Assembly (NCBI GenBank): GCA_029532415.1
Contig: JAQOTA010000047.1
Coordinates: 744,001-808,000 of the forward strand
Source: Marasmius tenuissimus
Lineage: Eukaryota > Basidiomycota > Agaricomycetes > Agaricales > Marasmiaceae
Direction of reading: 5' to 3'
Length of the DNA stretch: 64,000 nt
This document shows positions 32,887 to 44,536 of the stretch, in pieces. Position 1 is the first letter of the stretch, and each line of letters opens with the position of its first letter. A program made the position numbers and the translations under genes. Below the pieces are notes generated by a model that was not told the DNA's origin, made no database searches, and saw only the letters and a program-made list of their open reading frames with translations.

Positions 32887-33795
32887 TGTTACATCCATGC
32901 ATCTTACCCTGGTCTATCTCACCTAGTCACGTCACACTTGGCTAGTCACATCACCTCCGGACCCATTCCGAGTATTTCCGGGTATTTCCGGGCTATTATT
33001 CTAGCTCATTCCAACACTATTCCATCCCCGGCACTCAACCCTCACTTCCACGGTTCAGTCTCTCACACCAAGTCCATCCCTGGAACCTCCGCCATTTCCA
33101 CCTCCGCTTCTGGGACTCTTTCCATCTTATTCTGACTTGTTCTGACTTACTTATCTCCGACTTCCGAGATATTCCCACGCTCACTTATTCTATTCATATC
33201 TTCATTCCATCATGCACTTATTCATTTCCGGTTCATTTCCCTTCCGGTACATTTCTCCCCGTATTTGACTTCCATATGATACATCAACCTTTCCCGCACT
33301 TGACTCACTTATGATTCATTCATTTACTATAACCCTATATAAGCTCTATACTTCTATCCTGTATCTTTAGACTCGAAATCAACCAGGACTCACCTGGATA
33401 CTTCTCTATCATGTCTTTTCTTCTATCTCGCAACTTGTCCTCTTAGTCTAGTAGAAGGACAGCTCAGTTCATGGTGCTGTTGGCGAAACCTTCAGCTACT
33501 GTCTGCTCCAGATCCGTTGCTCCCACACTCCTTCATCATATCTCTTTCCTATCCATCTATCCGACAGCATATAAAATCCCATATCTTATCTTATCCCTAT
33601 CCGATCCGCACGATCCTAACAGCGAGCGCGGGTTGTATCCAGAGCCAAACAACGATTCTGGCGCAAGCGCCTTGAGCTGGCGCCTAGCCTAACCCCAGGC
33701 GCTTGCGCCAGAATTCTTGTTTGGCTCTGGATACAACCCGCGCTCGCGCACGATGCACAGCCTCCTCCCTGGCTTGATGCATTACCACCACCATC
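32835..33795. repeat. Large inverted repeat interrupted by solo LTR 2
   Basis: Left arm 32835-32886 plus 33622-33671, right arm 33698-33795 in inverse order; inner arms of about 50 bases differ at only two or three positions. The loop is about 27 bases. LTR2 with its GCGAG duplication lies inside the left arm; removing it restores complementarity through gcgcgagcgcgggttg. It may be a fold-back element or a palindromic bidirectional promoter. Confidence 0.85.
32887..33621. repeat. Solo LTR 2 (735 bp)
   Basis: Starts TGTTACATCCATGC, ends CCGCACGATCCTAACA, with perfect 5-bp TSD GCGAG on both sides (32882-32886, 33622-33626). Contains tatataagct and is a diverged relative of LTR1. LTR-LTR recombination must have removed the internal region. 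Confidence 0.88.
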
Positions 33796-33880
33796 AGCTA
33801 TTCTATGACGCTGACATACAACATTCCCGGTGAGTTTTCTTCACTTTTTGTTCATTTCTACCTACTAACATATTCTACAG
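33748..33880 (+). promoter_or_regulatory. Promoter/leader module, middle (plus strand)
   Basis: ccaccaccat block, short exon to a gtgagttttc donor (about 33831), intron to attctacag (about 33881). It is the mirror partner of the left module and reads toward the actin fragment. Confidence 0.45.
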
Positions 33881-34149
33881 CTATAATTGGGGGTCTCTCA
33901 AGCACCACAGCCGGCGAGGACAGCGAAACTCTTGGAGAACCTCATTTACCCTTGGGAACAACGAGGGTGGATTCGGTGACAAGTCCAAAGAAATTTATGG
34001 ATCCGTGATTGGCTGTTGGCATGATTCGGGATGGGAGATGAGGAGAGATAGGGCGACTTTGTAGAACGGATATTGACACGTTGATGGTGCATATCTTTCC
34101 AGTTTCACCTTCGTTGTACTGATGTACTATCCCAACTAGCAGGCTACGT

Positions 34150-34796
<647 letters not shown>

Positions 34797-34994
34797 AGGA
34801 ATACTCTGCTGAACATCTCAGTCAGACACAGAATGTGATGTTGGACAATCTTCGCGATTACGGGCTGTTATGGCATGGACGTGTACGTTCCACATCCCTT
34901 CATTCACCCTGCATCTCACTGATTTCTCTGGCCCGCAGCCCAATTTATGACAATTCAGAGCCCAACGTGGGCTTTCACAATCCAGCTTGATTTC

Positions 34995-36293
34995 ATGAAA
35001 ATGGATATCGAGATGACGGATCCCTTAACTCGCTATTTGTCTGTGCCCCAGCAACATCCCGACGCTGATCACTCGACTTCTCCTTCACGGTTGCCCACTC
35101 CGGTGTCGGTTCTCCCTGCTCCAAGGCATAGGTCTACGTCATCATCGGCGTGTAAACGGGTAGAACCTAAGCCTGAGCCCACGTCTGAAGCTGAATCTTC
35201 TGTTCACTCTACATGCTCACCTCCTCGCTTACCGACTCCTATATAAGAGGCACCATTGCTATCCACCCAGCAGCTGCCAAAGCCTTCTGCGCCGCCAGTT
35301 CTTCCTGTTCAAAGTCCTACCGTATCAGGTCAAGCATGGCCAAAGCGTAAACGGGTTGACACTACACCCCCAGCCCCAGCCCTGTCGTCATCTTCCTTAA
35401 CAATAACACCCAACCACCCACGGCTCAAGGACGCTTTTGCTATTGTCAAACGGAAAGCGATAGCTTCTGCTGCTATGTCGTAGCCAAAGCGAAAACGACG
35501 AATAGACCCTCCTTTTCTACCGTCTACCGGTCCACCATTGGATAGGTTATTCACACCTCCGGTTGGTGGTGGTGAGGAGAAATGAGGGGAGGAGGTGCCG
35601 GTACCGAAGACCAAAGCACCGCCGAGACCATTCCCATCAGCAGCAGTGGCTAACTCTTCATCCAACACGAGGCAGCCGTCAAAACCAACACCTGTATGGC
35701 AGCTACCGTCATCTTCGTCTAGTTCCGCCAAACCATTGCCAGCGCCGGGCCCTCTACTGGATAGGCTGTTCACTCCGACACCGGTACCAGTACCGAAGAC
35801 AAAGGCATTGTCAAGACTACCTATGTCTGCAGCAGCAGCCAACGCAAGTCCAACATCCGTACGGCAGCCACTATCGTCATCCTCAGGCCCTCTGCTGGAT
35901 AGGCTATTCACTCCGACACCTGAACCCAAACCCAAACCTACACCCATTGATGAAGTTCAGAGACCTAAACAGCCGCTGGTGTCAGTGAGAAGCGGAGTCA
36001 TGACGATGAAAGCTGCCCCAGCGAAGCCATTGTCTGTTCTGTCCTCATCATTGTTGTCCTCTGGTGTACGAAAGGACCCTCTGTCCAATCCTCCGTGTGG
36101 TTTCGTCCCCTATGAATACAACCCGTGGCTGATTCGATGCTGCCGAATGATGAGGAGGATTTGTTGCATGAACCCAAGGTTTCGCCTGAGCAGGAAAAGC
36201 GGTTTAGAATGTTGGCATTCCTTGTGGTTGCTCTCCTTTCGCTCTTCCTGTTGGAGAGAGAGAGTCAATACCATTGAGCATGCAAGAAATTGA
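34995..36293 (+). pseudogene. Pro/Ser-rich repeat ORF broken by three stops
   Basis: One continuous frame from ATG 34995 (MKMDIEMTDPLTRYLSV) to 36293, interrupted by TAA at 35244, TAG at 35481 and TGA near 35583. The protein is rich in Pro, Ser and Thr with a tandem unit holding GPLLDRLFTPTP (near 35750 and 35890, a shorter GPPLDRLFTPP near 35530) and VPKTKA. Basic PKRKR patches (near 35340 and 35485) could be nuclear signals. Each stop is one C-to-T change from a Gln or Arg codon. No family is recognised. It may be an accessory ORF of element B. Confidence 0.55.
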
Positions 36294-36297
36294 CTGT

Positions 36298-36379
36298 GCC
36301 CTCATAGTAAAGTGGTTACGTCGTTAGTTGCAGCTCCTGCTGGTCTGAGCGGCTCTCGGTTCGAATCCGAGAGAGGGCC
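36298..36379 (+). tRNA. tRNA-like sequence (probable pseudo-tRNA or SINE head)
   Basis: Acceptor arm GCCCTC/GAGGGC (6 bp plus one mismatch), D-arm GTA/TAC with AAGTGGT loop, and a perfect T-arm CTCGG-TTCGAAT-CCGAG (B box GGTTCGAATCC). A run of T residues follows at about 36420. The 35-nt middle does not fold into a normal anticodon arm, either as class I with intron or as class II, so I cannot name the isotype. Confidence 0.45.
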
Positions 36380-36527
36380 CTGAGTCCAGCCTTTGCACGT
36401 AAACTTTTGTTTCTGTTTCTTTTTTTTCTTCATCATTTCACGTAGTGTACTATCACTGTTGTATCTAGATTTTAATGTCATTGATTTTCCCTCAACCCCA
36501 TCACCCACTCAGAGTGATTTGACTGGC

Positions 36528-36836
36528 AAGGTTTAGCGCCTGGGTTTGGCCTAGGTGCTTGCGCCAGAATCTTTATTTGGCCTTGCGTACAAACCACGCT
36601 GGTTGGCCCGTGGCAAGTCCGGTGTCTCTTTCAACTGGACCACCACCATCGTGGTCAATTGCCCTTCAACGAGGTAAGTTTCTGCTGTATAATTACTTAG
36701 AACCTATACTAGAATCATAAAACATAATTTTAAACACAATATGAGTCTTTAAGAGGGCGAAAAGCCCAATAAAATCCAATTTCGTTGTCTCTAAATCAAA
36801 AACCTCAGCCTGCATGCTGATGGTTTGTCCGTTTTC
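36528..36836 (+). promoter_or_regulatory. Promoter/leader module of the Plavaka transposase
   Basis: Starts with a partial palindrome (tagcgcctggg...aggtgcttgcgcc) like the core of the 33.7 kb inverted repeat, then ccaccaccatcgtgg, donor gtaagtttc (about 36694), intron and acceptor ttctacag (about 36840). Homologous in inverse order to 32500-32886. Confidence 0.6.
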
Positions 36837-36930
36837 TACAGACTAGGTATCTTTCGAGACGTGTTCTATGCGGCACGTACATTGGCGGATGCGATTATTG
36901 TGGTGGATCTTCCTCTTCGTTGTTCTCGCT

Positions 36931-39900
36931 ATGCCAACATGCCCGACCTGCGGAAAGTTCTACAAGGCCGTTGGAAACCTCACGACGCATCAGAAGAAGG
37001 GTTGCGCCCAGGCCTTATCCGTTAATCAGAGAATAATGGCAAATCGCCGAGAAATGAAGAGAAAAGAGGTGTTGGGGGAAGAATTGGGTCACAATGAGGT
37101 ATGTTTTTTGGTTGTTTGTTTCCGTTTTAGAGTATTAACGACTACTAGGACATCAAATCATTGATTTTGCCCACAACGGAGGAAATACAACAGCGAGAAC
37201 TCGAACCTGTGCCGGAAGTCCCTATACCCAAGGTATCCGTTGGGATTTCTCGTGCTGGCCGCCAACGTTTCCAGCCACGATACCTGCAAGATTATGTTCC
37301 ACATCCTACAGTCAGGCTCCCAAGTGTCCTTCCTAGGGCTCCCACTCCTCCTCCACCAGAACCAGAGCCAGCAGGTCCACCTCCAGACCCACCTACCTCG
37401 AAACCTAGCCCACCACCAGAGCCAACTCGCATCACGACAGAGCTAGATGAATACAGCCTCTATCGTGTCTATTCCAAATACCCAGCCAAGGTTCCAGACG
37501 AGGAAGTAGGCGTAGAGGACGTCTGCGAGGGAGCTGGCTATCAGGAAAAGACAAAGGCCAACCCTCTCTTGATATTTGGATTGTCAGATCCTGACTCTGA
37601 GGGGATTTTTGCGCCCTTTCTCAATGCAACCATTTTCCGACTCATGAGTTGGTTTTACGGGCCGAAGAACACAAAGAGCATTGCGGGTTTGGATTCGCTG
37701 GTCAACGAAGTTATCCTGGCGGATGACTTCAACCGAGACGACCTGGTGGGATTCAGGACACAAGGTGAACTGGAGAGGCTGGATGATTACGCCAAACCAC
37801 GTTCAAACCTTCGTCCCAAGGATGGGTGGGTCGAGGCAGAGGTTTGCATACGTCTGCCGGCAGAAGATGTCGAACAGAAGGAGGAGGATGCCCCCAAATT
37901 CCCTATTCCCAATGTTTTCTACAGGAAGCCACTAGAGATTATCAAGTCAGCCTTTCAGCCTGATGCGGCGAAAAAATTTCACTACGTCCCATTTCAGCAG
38001 TTCTGGCAACTGCTACCACCATCACCCAACGATCCTCCGCCACCTTCACAGCGTATATACAGCGAGATCTACAATTCAGATGCGTTCATTGAAGAATACA
38101 AGAAGATTCAGACCCAGGAATACCATAATCCTCGGCCTCAATCCAATGATCCGAAAGATCCGCCAATTGAGAATGCCATTGCGGCTATGCTCTGGTGGTC
38201 AGATTCGACCCACCTCGCCAGTTTCAGAGATGCTTCTCTGTGGCCACTGTACTTGTTCTTCAGAAACCAGTCCAAGTACGATCAAGCGAAGCCTACAACA
38301 TTTTCCGCACATCATACAGCCTACATACCTGATGTGAGTAGCTTTTTTATAACACTGCTATGATAACTGATAGTTCTCCAGCTCCCAGACAACATTCAAG
38401 AATGGTACCAGGACTTATTTGGAGTCCCTGCCAGTGGGGCTACGCTCACTCATCTGAAGCGGGAAATCATGCACGCAATCTGGGCCCTGATCCTCAATGA
38501 TGATTTCATGCACGCCTACGAGCATGGAATTCTCATTCAGTGTGCAGATGGTGTCGTGCGCCGTATCTTCCCCCGGTTTTTCACCTACTCTGCGGACTAT
38601 CCCGAAAAGTAAGTTGCTATCTACTGCTATATCTCGTTTGCTCACAATGCTCCAGGGTTTTGCTAGCTACTATACGAAACCTCGGTTGATGTCCATGCAC
38701 TCAATGTTGTGTTGAGAAAGACCAGATCCACGAACTCGGGATGCTATGTGACTGGCAACATCGAGAACGCAAGGCTCGCGTTGATACAGAGGACAGGCAA
38801 AGCACGATCGAGTGAGTTTGGACTTGGATCTTTGCGAAAGGCAGAGCTGTTGCATGCTCTGCAGTCAAAGCAGTGCTACAAGCCAAGTCATGGGTCCCGA
38901 CACGGGTATGTACATCTACTTACCAATGGCAAACACCTTACGCTGACAATAATCGCAGAACACATTCTCAGAGCGCTTTCACAAGTTCGGAATGAACTTT
39001 TACAGTATGCTCGTGCCAGATATATTGCACGAGTTTGAGCTTGGAGTTTGGAAGGCTACCTTCATTCACCTCCTTCGCATTCTGTGCAGCATAGGCAGCG
39101 ATTCAATACAAAAGCTCAACTCCAGGTAAGGTATTGCTTATTGCGTTTGAGCATCCTGCTGACTATGCTTTCAAGGTATCGAATGGTCCCTACGTTCGGC
39201 CGGGACACCATACGCAAGTTCTCCGTCAACGTGTCAGCCATGAAACAGCTTGCAGCCAGAGATTTCGAGGACCTACTTCAGGTTCATAGTACCTGGTCTT
39301 TCCCGTTGTTTCTTACTGACTCGTTTGACATGCAGTGCTCCATTCCTGTATTCGACGGCCTTATTCCCGACCACAACAACATCGTTCTCGACCTTCTTTA
39401 TGACATTTGTACTTGGCATGCGTACGCCAAGCTACGTCTGCATTCAGAGACCTCCATCGCAGACATGGATTCCGCAACAACCTCCCTTAGCAAGTCTTTG
39501 AGGAGGTTCAAGACCGCTGTCTGTTCTGCCTACATTACCAAAGAATTACCAAAGGAAACTGCAGCTCAAGGTCGTCAAAAAGCAGCCCTGGCAAAGAAGC
39601 AGGCGGAGACCGGGAACACCAAACGGAAACGAACAGGTGAAGCATCGGGTGCTAAGAAGAAGCAGTTCAATATTAACACCTACAAGCTGCATGCCCTTGG
39701 GCATTACATTTGCTTCCTTCGTTTGGTTGGCACGACAGACAATTATTCGACCCAGATTGTATGTTTCTTTTTCTTGATCATAAGTAAATTACTAACCATC
39801 TGCAGGGTGAACTAGAACATCGGCGTGTCAAGAGGTTCTACGCTCGTACAAACAAAGCCAAGTTTGTCAAGCAGGTGGCCAACCATGAACGGCGAGAGCA

Positions 39901-41045
39901 GATCATTCGCCGCATTGAGGCTCGAGTGGTGAAAGGTAAAGAGCCTCAGAAGCCCTCTGACTCTGAGCCCCCGCTGGTCACCTCTCCCAACACACACCAT
40001 TTCATCTCGGCGGACTGCAGTAACTGGTTCAACGTACGAGAATGGATGAACAAACACAGCGGTGACCCCGCAGTCAACGTAAGTCGTTCCAATTCTTTCT
40101 TAACCACTATCTAACCATCATTCGCAGGGCTTTCTTTTCAAACTCAAGAACCACCTACTCTCCGTTATCCTAAACTGCCAGGATGACCAGTTCTCCAGCA
40201 AAGAATGTGCTAGTGTGAAGATAATTAACGATCGTATCTATTGCCACAAGGTCCTCGACGTTCAGTACACGTCGTATGACCTACACCGGTGCCAGGACTC
40301 CGTCAATTTGGGAAACCATCCCGACGTTATGGTTCTAGCTGGCGAGAGGGAGCCCGACTCTCACCCTTATTGGTATGCATGCACACTCGGGATCTTCCAT
40401 GCTCATGTTTACTACGAAGGTGATGGACGGTTGAGGGACATCACATTCCTATGGGCTCACTGGTTCACGCTTGACACACAGTACAAGTTTGGGCCTGCAA
40501 GAAAACGATTACCAAGGGTCGGATGGGTCGACAGCACTGAACCTGGGGCTATTGGTTTTCTCGATCCGCAACATGTCCTGCATGCAGCTCATCTTGTTCC
40601 TGCTTTTGCTCTCGGAAAGCGCTCGGACCTCATGGCACCTACAATCGCTTGCCGGGACCAGGATGAAGGGAAAGACTGGAATAGACACTACATATGCATG
40701 TAAGTCGCACGATCATTTACTGTATCCTCGTTACTGATTTTCTGCAGCTTTGTCGACCGTGATATGTTTTCTCGGTACGTGCCAGGTATTGCCGTCGGCC
40801 ACACAACGCACCTTCCGAAATGCCACGAGGTACCTCAAGAGCAGCCGGAAGGTCAACCTATGGACGAATCCGAGCTTGTCGATGAGGAGATGGAGGTATC
40901 ATCGGGCGAGGAGAATGAGTCTGAGCTCGATGACTACGGTTATCGAGACTCTGACGAGGAATGTCAGTCTGAGATTGCTTTTGAGGACGAGTCAGTAGAC
41001 GACACAACAGACGTTTTACACGCTGAGGGCTATGCTCACCTGTAA
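36931..41045 (+). pseudogene. Plavaka-family transposase with N-terminal C2H2 finger, two premature stops
   Basis: This encodes the transposase that would mobilise elements A and B. N-terminus MPTCPTCGKFYKAVGNLTTH is a C2H2 finger. A Pro-rich linker and the Plavaka core follow: VYSKYPAKVPDEEV, DADSEG-like DPDSEGIFAPF, NATIFRLMSWFYGP, WWSDSTHLASFRDASLWPLY, KPTTFSAHHTAYIPD, LKREIMHAIWALILNDDFMH, AYEHGILIQCADGVVRRIFP, RFFTYSADYPEK, CPCTQCCVEKDQIHELGM, NTFSERFHKFGMNFYSMLVP and DILHEFELGVWKA, ending in an acidic tail. At least eight GT-AG introns. Two TGA codons lie in conserved coding stretches (38687-38689 before CPCTQC; 38813-38815 before VWTWIFAKG); the second could be avoided by an atypically short intron. 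Intact otherwise. Placement near the right end and orientation outward fit an element-encoded gene. Confidence 0.85.
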
Positions 41046-41290
41046 CTTAGATGTTATGTATTGCACGCTCATGGACATGTACTCATATAAAATGATGTTC
41101 TCCATTGTACAATGATCCCGCCCGATGACCGAGAGTGTACACGCCATTCCCAACTTGATATAGGTAATGTACATTTTATGTTCCATCTTTCCTGTGAGTG
41201 TACAACTCACTACAACCTTACCGCGCTTGTACAACCTTGCTAACGATTTTATTCAGGGTACAACTCGTTACATCTTTTCGTAGGGTGTAC
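41045..41290. repeat. TGTACA subterminal cluster, right end of B
   Basis: Repeated TGTAC(A): atgtactca, ttgtacaatg, gtgtacacgc, atgtacattt, gtgtacaact, ttgtacaacc, ggtacaactc, gtgtacatat. It mirrors the left cluster. Confidence 0.7.
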
Positions 41291-41395
41291 ATATTTGCCA
41301 ACAACATGGCAAGCTACTGACCCATGTCTCCCAACCTGGCCGCCAGTGGCCATTCCTTAAATACTCGGGACCCGTCCGAGGGGTTTTGCCAATGG
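41291..41395 (-). repeat. Right terminal region of element B
   Basis: Minus-strand CCATTGGCAAAACCCCTCGG..GGGTCCCGAGTATTTAAGGA; matches the left end of element A at 13801 (GGGTCCCGAGAATTTAAGGA). Confidence 0.75.
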
Positions 41396-41450
41396 CCCGT
41401 GCTTTATGGACAGCCCAGAGTCGTAGGAACAAGACAAGATCGAGACATAC

Positions 41451-42674
41451 CTGCAAGTGTATCGAAAACACTACACCAGGAGACCCTTGGAGAATGAACA
41501 TCGCGTGTAATATGCACACTGCGAGAGCCAGAGCGGTGCTTGCAAAAAGCGTTAAGATGAGGCACCTTTCGGAAGTGGGGAGGTCAGTGGACCTGAGGAA
41601 ATAGATAGGTATCGCGACGAGGAGAGCGGTTGATACGACGTCGCCTATCAGAGGTCGGTAGTATTAGAGAGGTGTCCTTTTCCTTGTTGCATTCAACAAG
41701 ATAATGGTACCCACCAGTAGCCTGAAATGTGATTAGATAGTGTCCCGCGCCTCTCGGGCAGAAAACGCTCGACAGGCGAGTTGTGGGGTCAGATTGCAGG
41801 TCGTAGGCCCTTATGCAAAGGAAGGCTTTGAGAAAGGGGAGGGAGACACCTGCGAGGAAGCAAAATATCGCTAGGCAGACAGTGAACTGGCAAAGGTGAC
41901 TTGGTGGAAGGATGCGAGCGATTGAGAGAGAGGGATATCCGGGAACACCTAGCATTCGAATTCAGCCCCTCGGGGAAGGTTGCGAAGAGGCAAAAGAGCC
42001 CTACCAAACTATAGCTGTGTATAAGCTCATTGTGATTAGGGACCAAGCCTTGAAATGGTTTTTGTACTCAGAGTCATTTGGGTCGAGAGGTTGTTGATTT
42101 TCTACTCTTGCCTTGAAGGCCTTGTCTGGGGTCCCGTATGAGAGAGAATGAATAAGGAGTCATGAGGAGAGTACTGACAGAACTTATTCCCCTCCCAATA
42201 CACCCCCAAGTACACGGCTATGAGTACCATGCCCAGTGCAGCCCATGCGTCGTCCCATGAAAGTCGCCGGATACGAAATCGCCGTATCAAGCGAGCTATT
42301 GTGAGGAGAATGGCCAGGGAGGTGAGGAACGTCGTAAGGGCTTCTATCAGGATTAGTTCCGAAAGGCGACTAAAAAAGATAGGAAAGAACACACCTTGAA
42401 CGGCAGTATGATTGTAGACAATCAGTTGTTGCACGCCTCTCTCGTCCTGTATTGTGTCGCAAAACTGCCCGATGACCTAATAAGGCCTTTTTTGCATAAC
42501 TTTATCCAGATAAGGCCATGAATGCCAAAATTCGCTTATAAGGCCCCATATATGAGGCATAAAAGGCCCAAATTAGTCGGATAATCCCCCATATATGGAG
42601 AATAAAAGGCCAAATATGGCCACTACCCTTATAAGTATGGCCGGCCGAAGTTTTCCGACAATTGGACTTGGCAT
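41451..42674 (-). pseudogene. Rhodopsin-like gene R2, 5' exons (MITE and frameshift)
   Basis: Paralogue of R1: ATG 42674 (MPSP), TM1 reading LTTFLTSLAILLTIARL, IRRLSWDDAWAALGM, a spliced VWCSRISLSL exon, RILPPSHLCQFTVCLAIFCF, FCPRGAGHYLITFQATG and GVVFSIHLQ at the donor 41451. Three lesions: a 206-bp MITE after about four codons; loss of 2 nt in a (TC)n run in the ISLSLSIA stretch compared with R1 (near 41925), shifting frame; and element B in the last intron. R2 cannot make the full protein. Confidence 0.8.
42455..42660. mobile_element. 206-bp MITE with TSD ATTG
   Basis: Ends TGTCGCAAAACTGCC and (minus strand) TGTCGGAAAACTTCGGCC form terminal inverted repeats. ATTG flanks both sides (42451-42454, 42661-42664). 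The paralogous R1 sequence at 12700-12710 lacks it. The interior is AT-rich with repeated ataaggcc/ataaaaggcc and ccatatatg blocks in partly palindromic arrangement. No coding capacity. Confidence 0.88.
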
Positions 42675-43456
42675 GGAGGCGTGCTAGGGTGGGGATCTCT
42701 GACCCTCGACCTCGACCGTTGAAGTCGGCGAGCGATGGCTTTACCGGGTTTAATAAGTATGGAATCGATATTACGGATGGGTTGTCAAAGCATCATACAG
42801 TTCCAAAACGGGAGCGAAAAATGACCAAGCTGCGAAAATCTACACTTCTTGAGAGAACTCACCAATGAGTCGTCCCAAAGTAACACCCTGAACAGACCAT
42901 GCAGTTTATATATATAGCTTCTGGATCAATTCTAGATGACAGATCTCATTAAGGGTGAGGTAGGTCGCTGTAGAATGGAAAGCGCAGTGTGGTGTGAGTT
43001 ACATGACTTTTCACTTCCCTCCCTCTTTTGCGCACTTGTGTAGAAGTCCTCAGCCTTCCAGGTGCGGGGGTTATCATATAGAAGCCTTGTGGCAATTGCT
43101 AGACGAGAGCTGCTAGGCGAGAAAACCCAGTTTTGGATGGCACAGAATGCGCTGATCCCGCAACGTTTGCGCATCCCGTGCTAGGACTGTATTATTGTCA
43201 AACACCACCTCCTGGGCGGCAGGCGATAGTCGGGTTTCCGGATGCTTTGGTAGCTATGAAGTTTGTGGAGACCAGACAGTCGGGTACGAGCCAAAGCTGA
43301 GCTGAAGCAGACTTTCCCTCGCTCGTTTTCGTTGACTGGTTGGCCTGCCAAATTTTTGGAACTGGACTCTGGAGTAGTTCCACCTTCGTTTCAGGGCCGC
43401 GGAGATATGTTTTGATACACGAAATATATCTGACATACATACTCGTGATATGTAGC
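42675..43456. other. Duplicated intergenic block Y2
   Basis: Homologous to 12717-13413, ending where BCP1 begins (about 43450). This is the ancestral junction of the duplicated tract with BCP1. No gene is seen. Confidence 0.55.
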
Positions 43457-44536
43457 TCAACCCACGGCGTAAGCCTCGCTAATCCGGTTCACTAGATCCT
43501 CAAATCGTGGGCTCGGAACAAGCATGACTCGACCCCGTGTATCGAGCCCGAAAGATTCCTTGTCTCGAGGTTCGGTAGGGGCAGTTGTGAATTTATAGTC
43601 GACGAAGTGACTGGAAAGCTGTCGGGTGGCTTGAGAAACCACAATTCCCAAGAATAGGGGCAGTCACTTACTGCCTTGATGTGAATATCTTCGGGATGGA
43701 AGTCGTATAGCCCATCAGCAGGCCTCTCCTCCTCTGGCGGCTCCTGGGCCTTTTTCGATCGCTTTTTGGTGGAGGATTTGGCCGTTGCGTTGTTGATCAG
43801 GAAAGACTCTTCCTCTTCAGTAAGATGATAGGTTCTTGAAATGAAGATCAGATCGGTGAATTTGAACGGTGCATTCTGGGTGAAGAGATGAGCCCAAGTG
43901 AAAAGCAGAGCAACAAAGATTGAGACGCGTACCTGGGATATGACCATTTTGAGCTCCTCAGTCAGCATGCGATACATCGGTGGTACCGTCTCCACGGGCA
44001 TGTTGATAAGTCGTTCGCAAATGACGAGACCAACGTGATTTTCGGTCTGGGAGAAAAGACCTTGAAGGTAGTTGTGAAGGGCAGTGTTTGGAGATGATTT
44101 CTCGAGAATGTAGGACCCGAGAGCTTTAACTGACGGATGGTCCTATAAAGATTCAGCTAGCGGTCTAGGTAGATATGATTACTTCTCCGAACCTTGTGAA
44201 CGTGCATGTTGACCACCGTCAATAACGCGTACGGGTCGCTCTCCTTCCCATCCGTCTTGATTGTAGTACCGACACTCGGCTGATCCAGTATGAGTTCGGT
44301 GAGCTCGTGTAGATGAAACATATCTGCATCTCGCTGGAATAGTTGTCCTAAGAGACGCTTTATGGCTTGATAGTCGACCTCTGGGTCTGGATCGAAGAAG
44401 TCGAAATCGACGTTTATCATGCTCTACTGAGTAACTGTTGAGTTGAAAGTAGTAATTTTCTATGCAGCAAAAAGCTCACGATATCAGACGATTCATCGTC
44501 AGATGCATCGTTACTGTTTTGTTTGCGCTTCGACAT
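43457..44536 (-). CDS. BCP1: BCP1/BCCIP-family protein
   Basis: BCP1 is a nuclear chaperone and export factor (Rpl23 chaperone and Mss4 export in yeast). Five exons: 44536-44480 (MSKRKQNSNDASDDESSDI), 44423-44193 (SMINVDFDFFDPDPEVDYQA; TTIKTDGKESDPYALLTVVN), 44142-43933 (HPSVKALGSYILEK; FSQTENHVGLVICERLIN), 43875-43672 (NAPFKFTDLIFISRTYHLTE; DGLYDFHPEDIHIKA) and 43618-43457 (SSHFVDYKF to the stop). Exons join in frame. The VDFDFFDP start motif, QTENHVG block and FHPED motif are hallmarks. About 280 residues, normal for the family. It is divergently transcribed from CAND1 with about 180 bp between starts. Acceptor for exon 2 is tag just before AGCATG. Confidence 0.93.

Noticed and set aside
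31640..33260. TTCCG-rich stretches as subterminal repeats of element B
   Set aside because: They fall within two LTR-like units with defined ends and target duplications, far from the ends of B.
36302..36508. 68-codon minus-strand frame over the tRNA-like sequence
   Set aside because: Its protein is just the antisense reading of the T-arm and acceptor arm.
43457..44536. BCP1 as possible cargo or truncated by the duplication
   Set aside because: All five exons join in frame with family motifs from start to stop; the duplication border lies just outside the stop codon.
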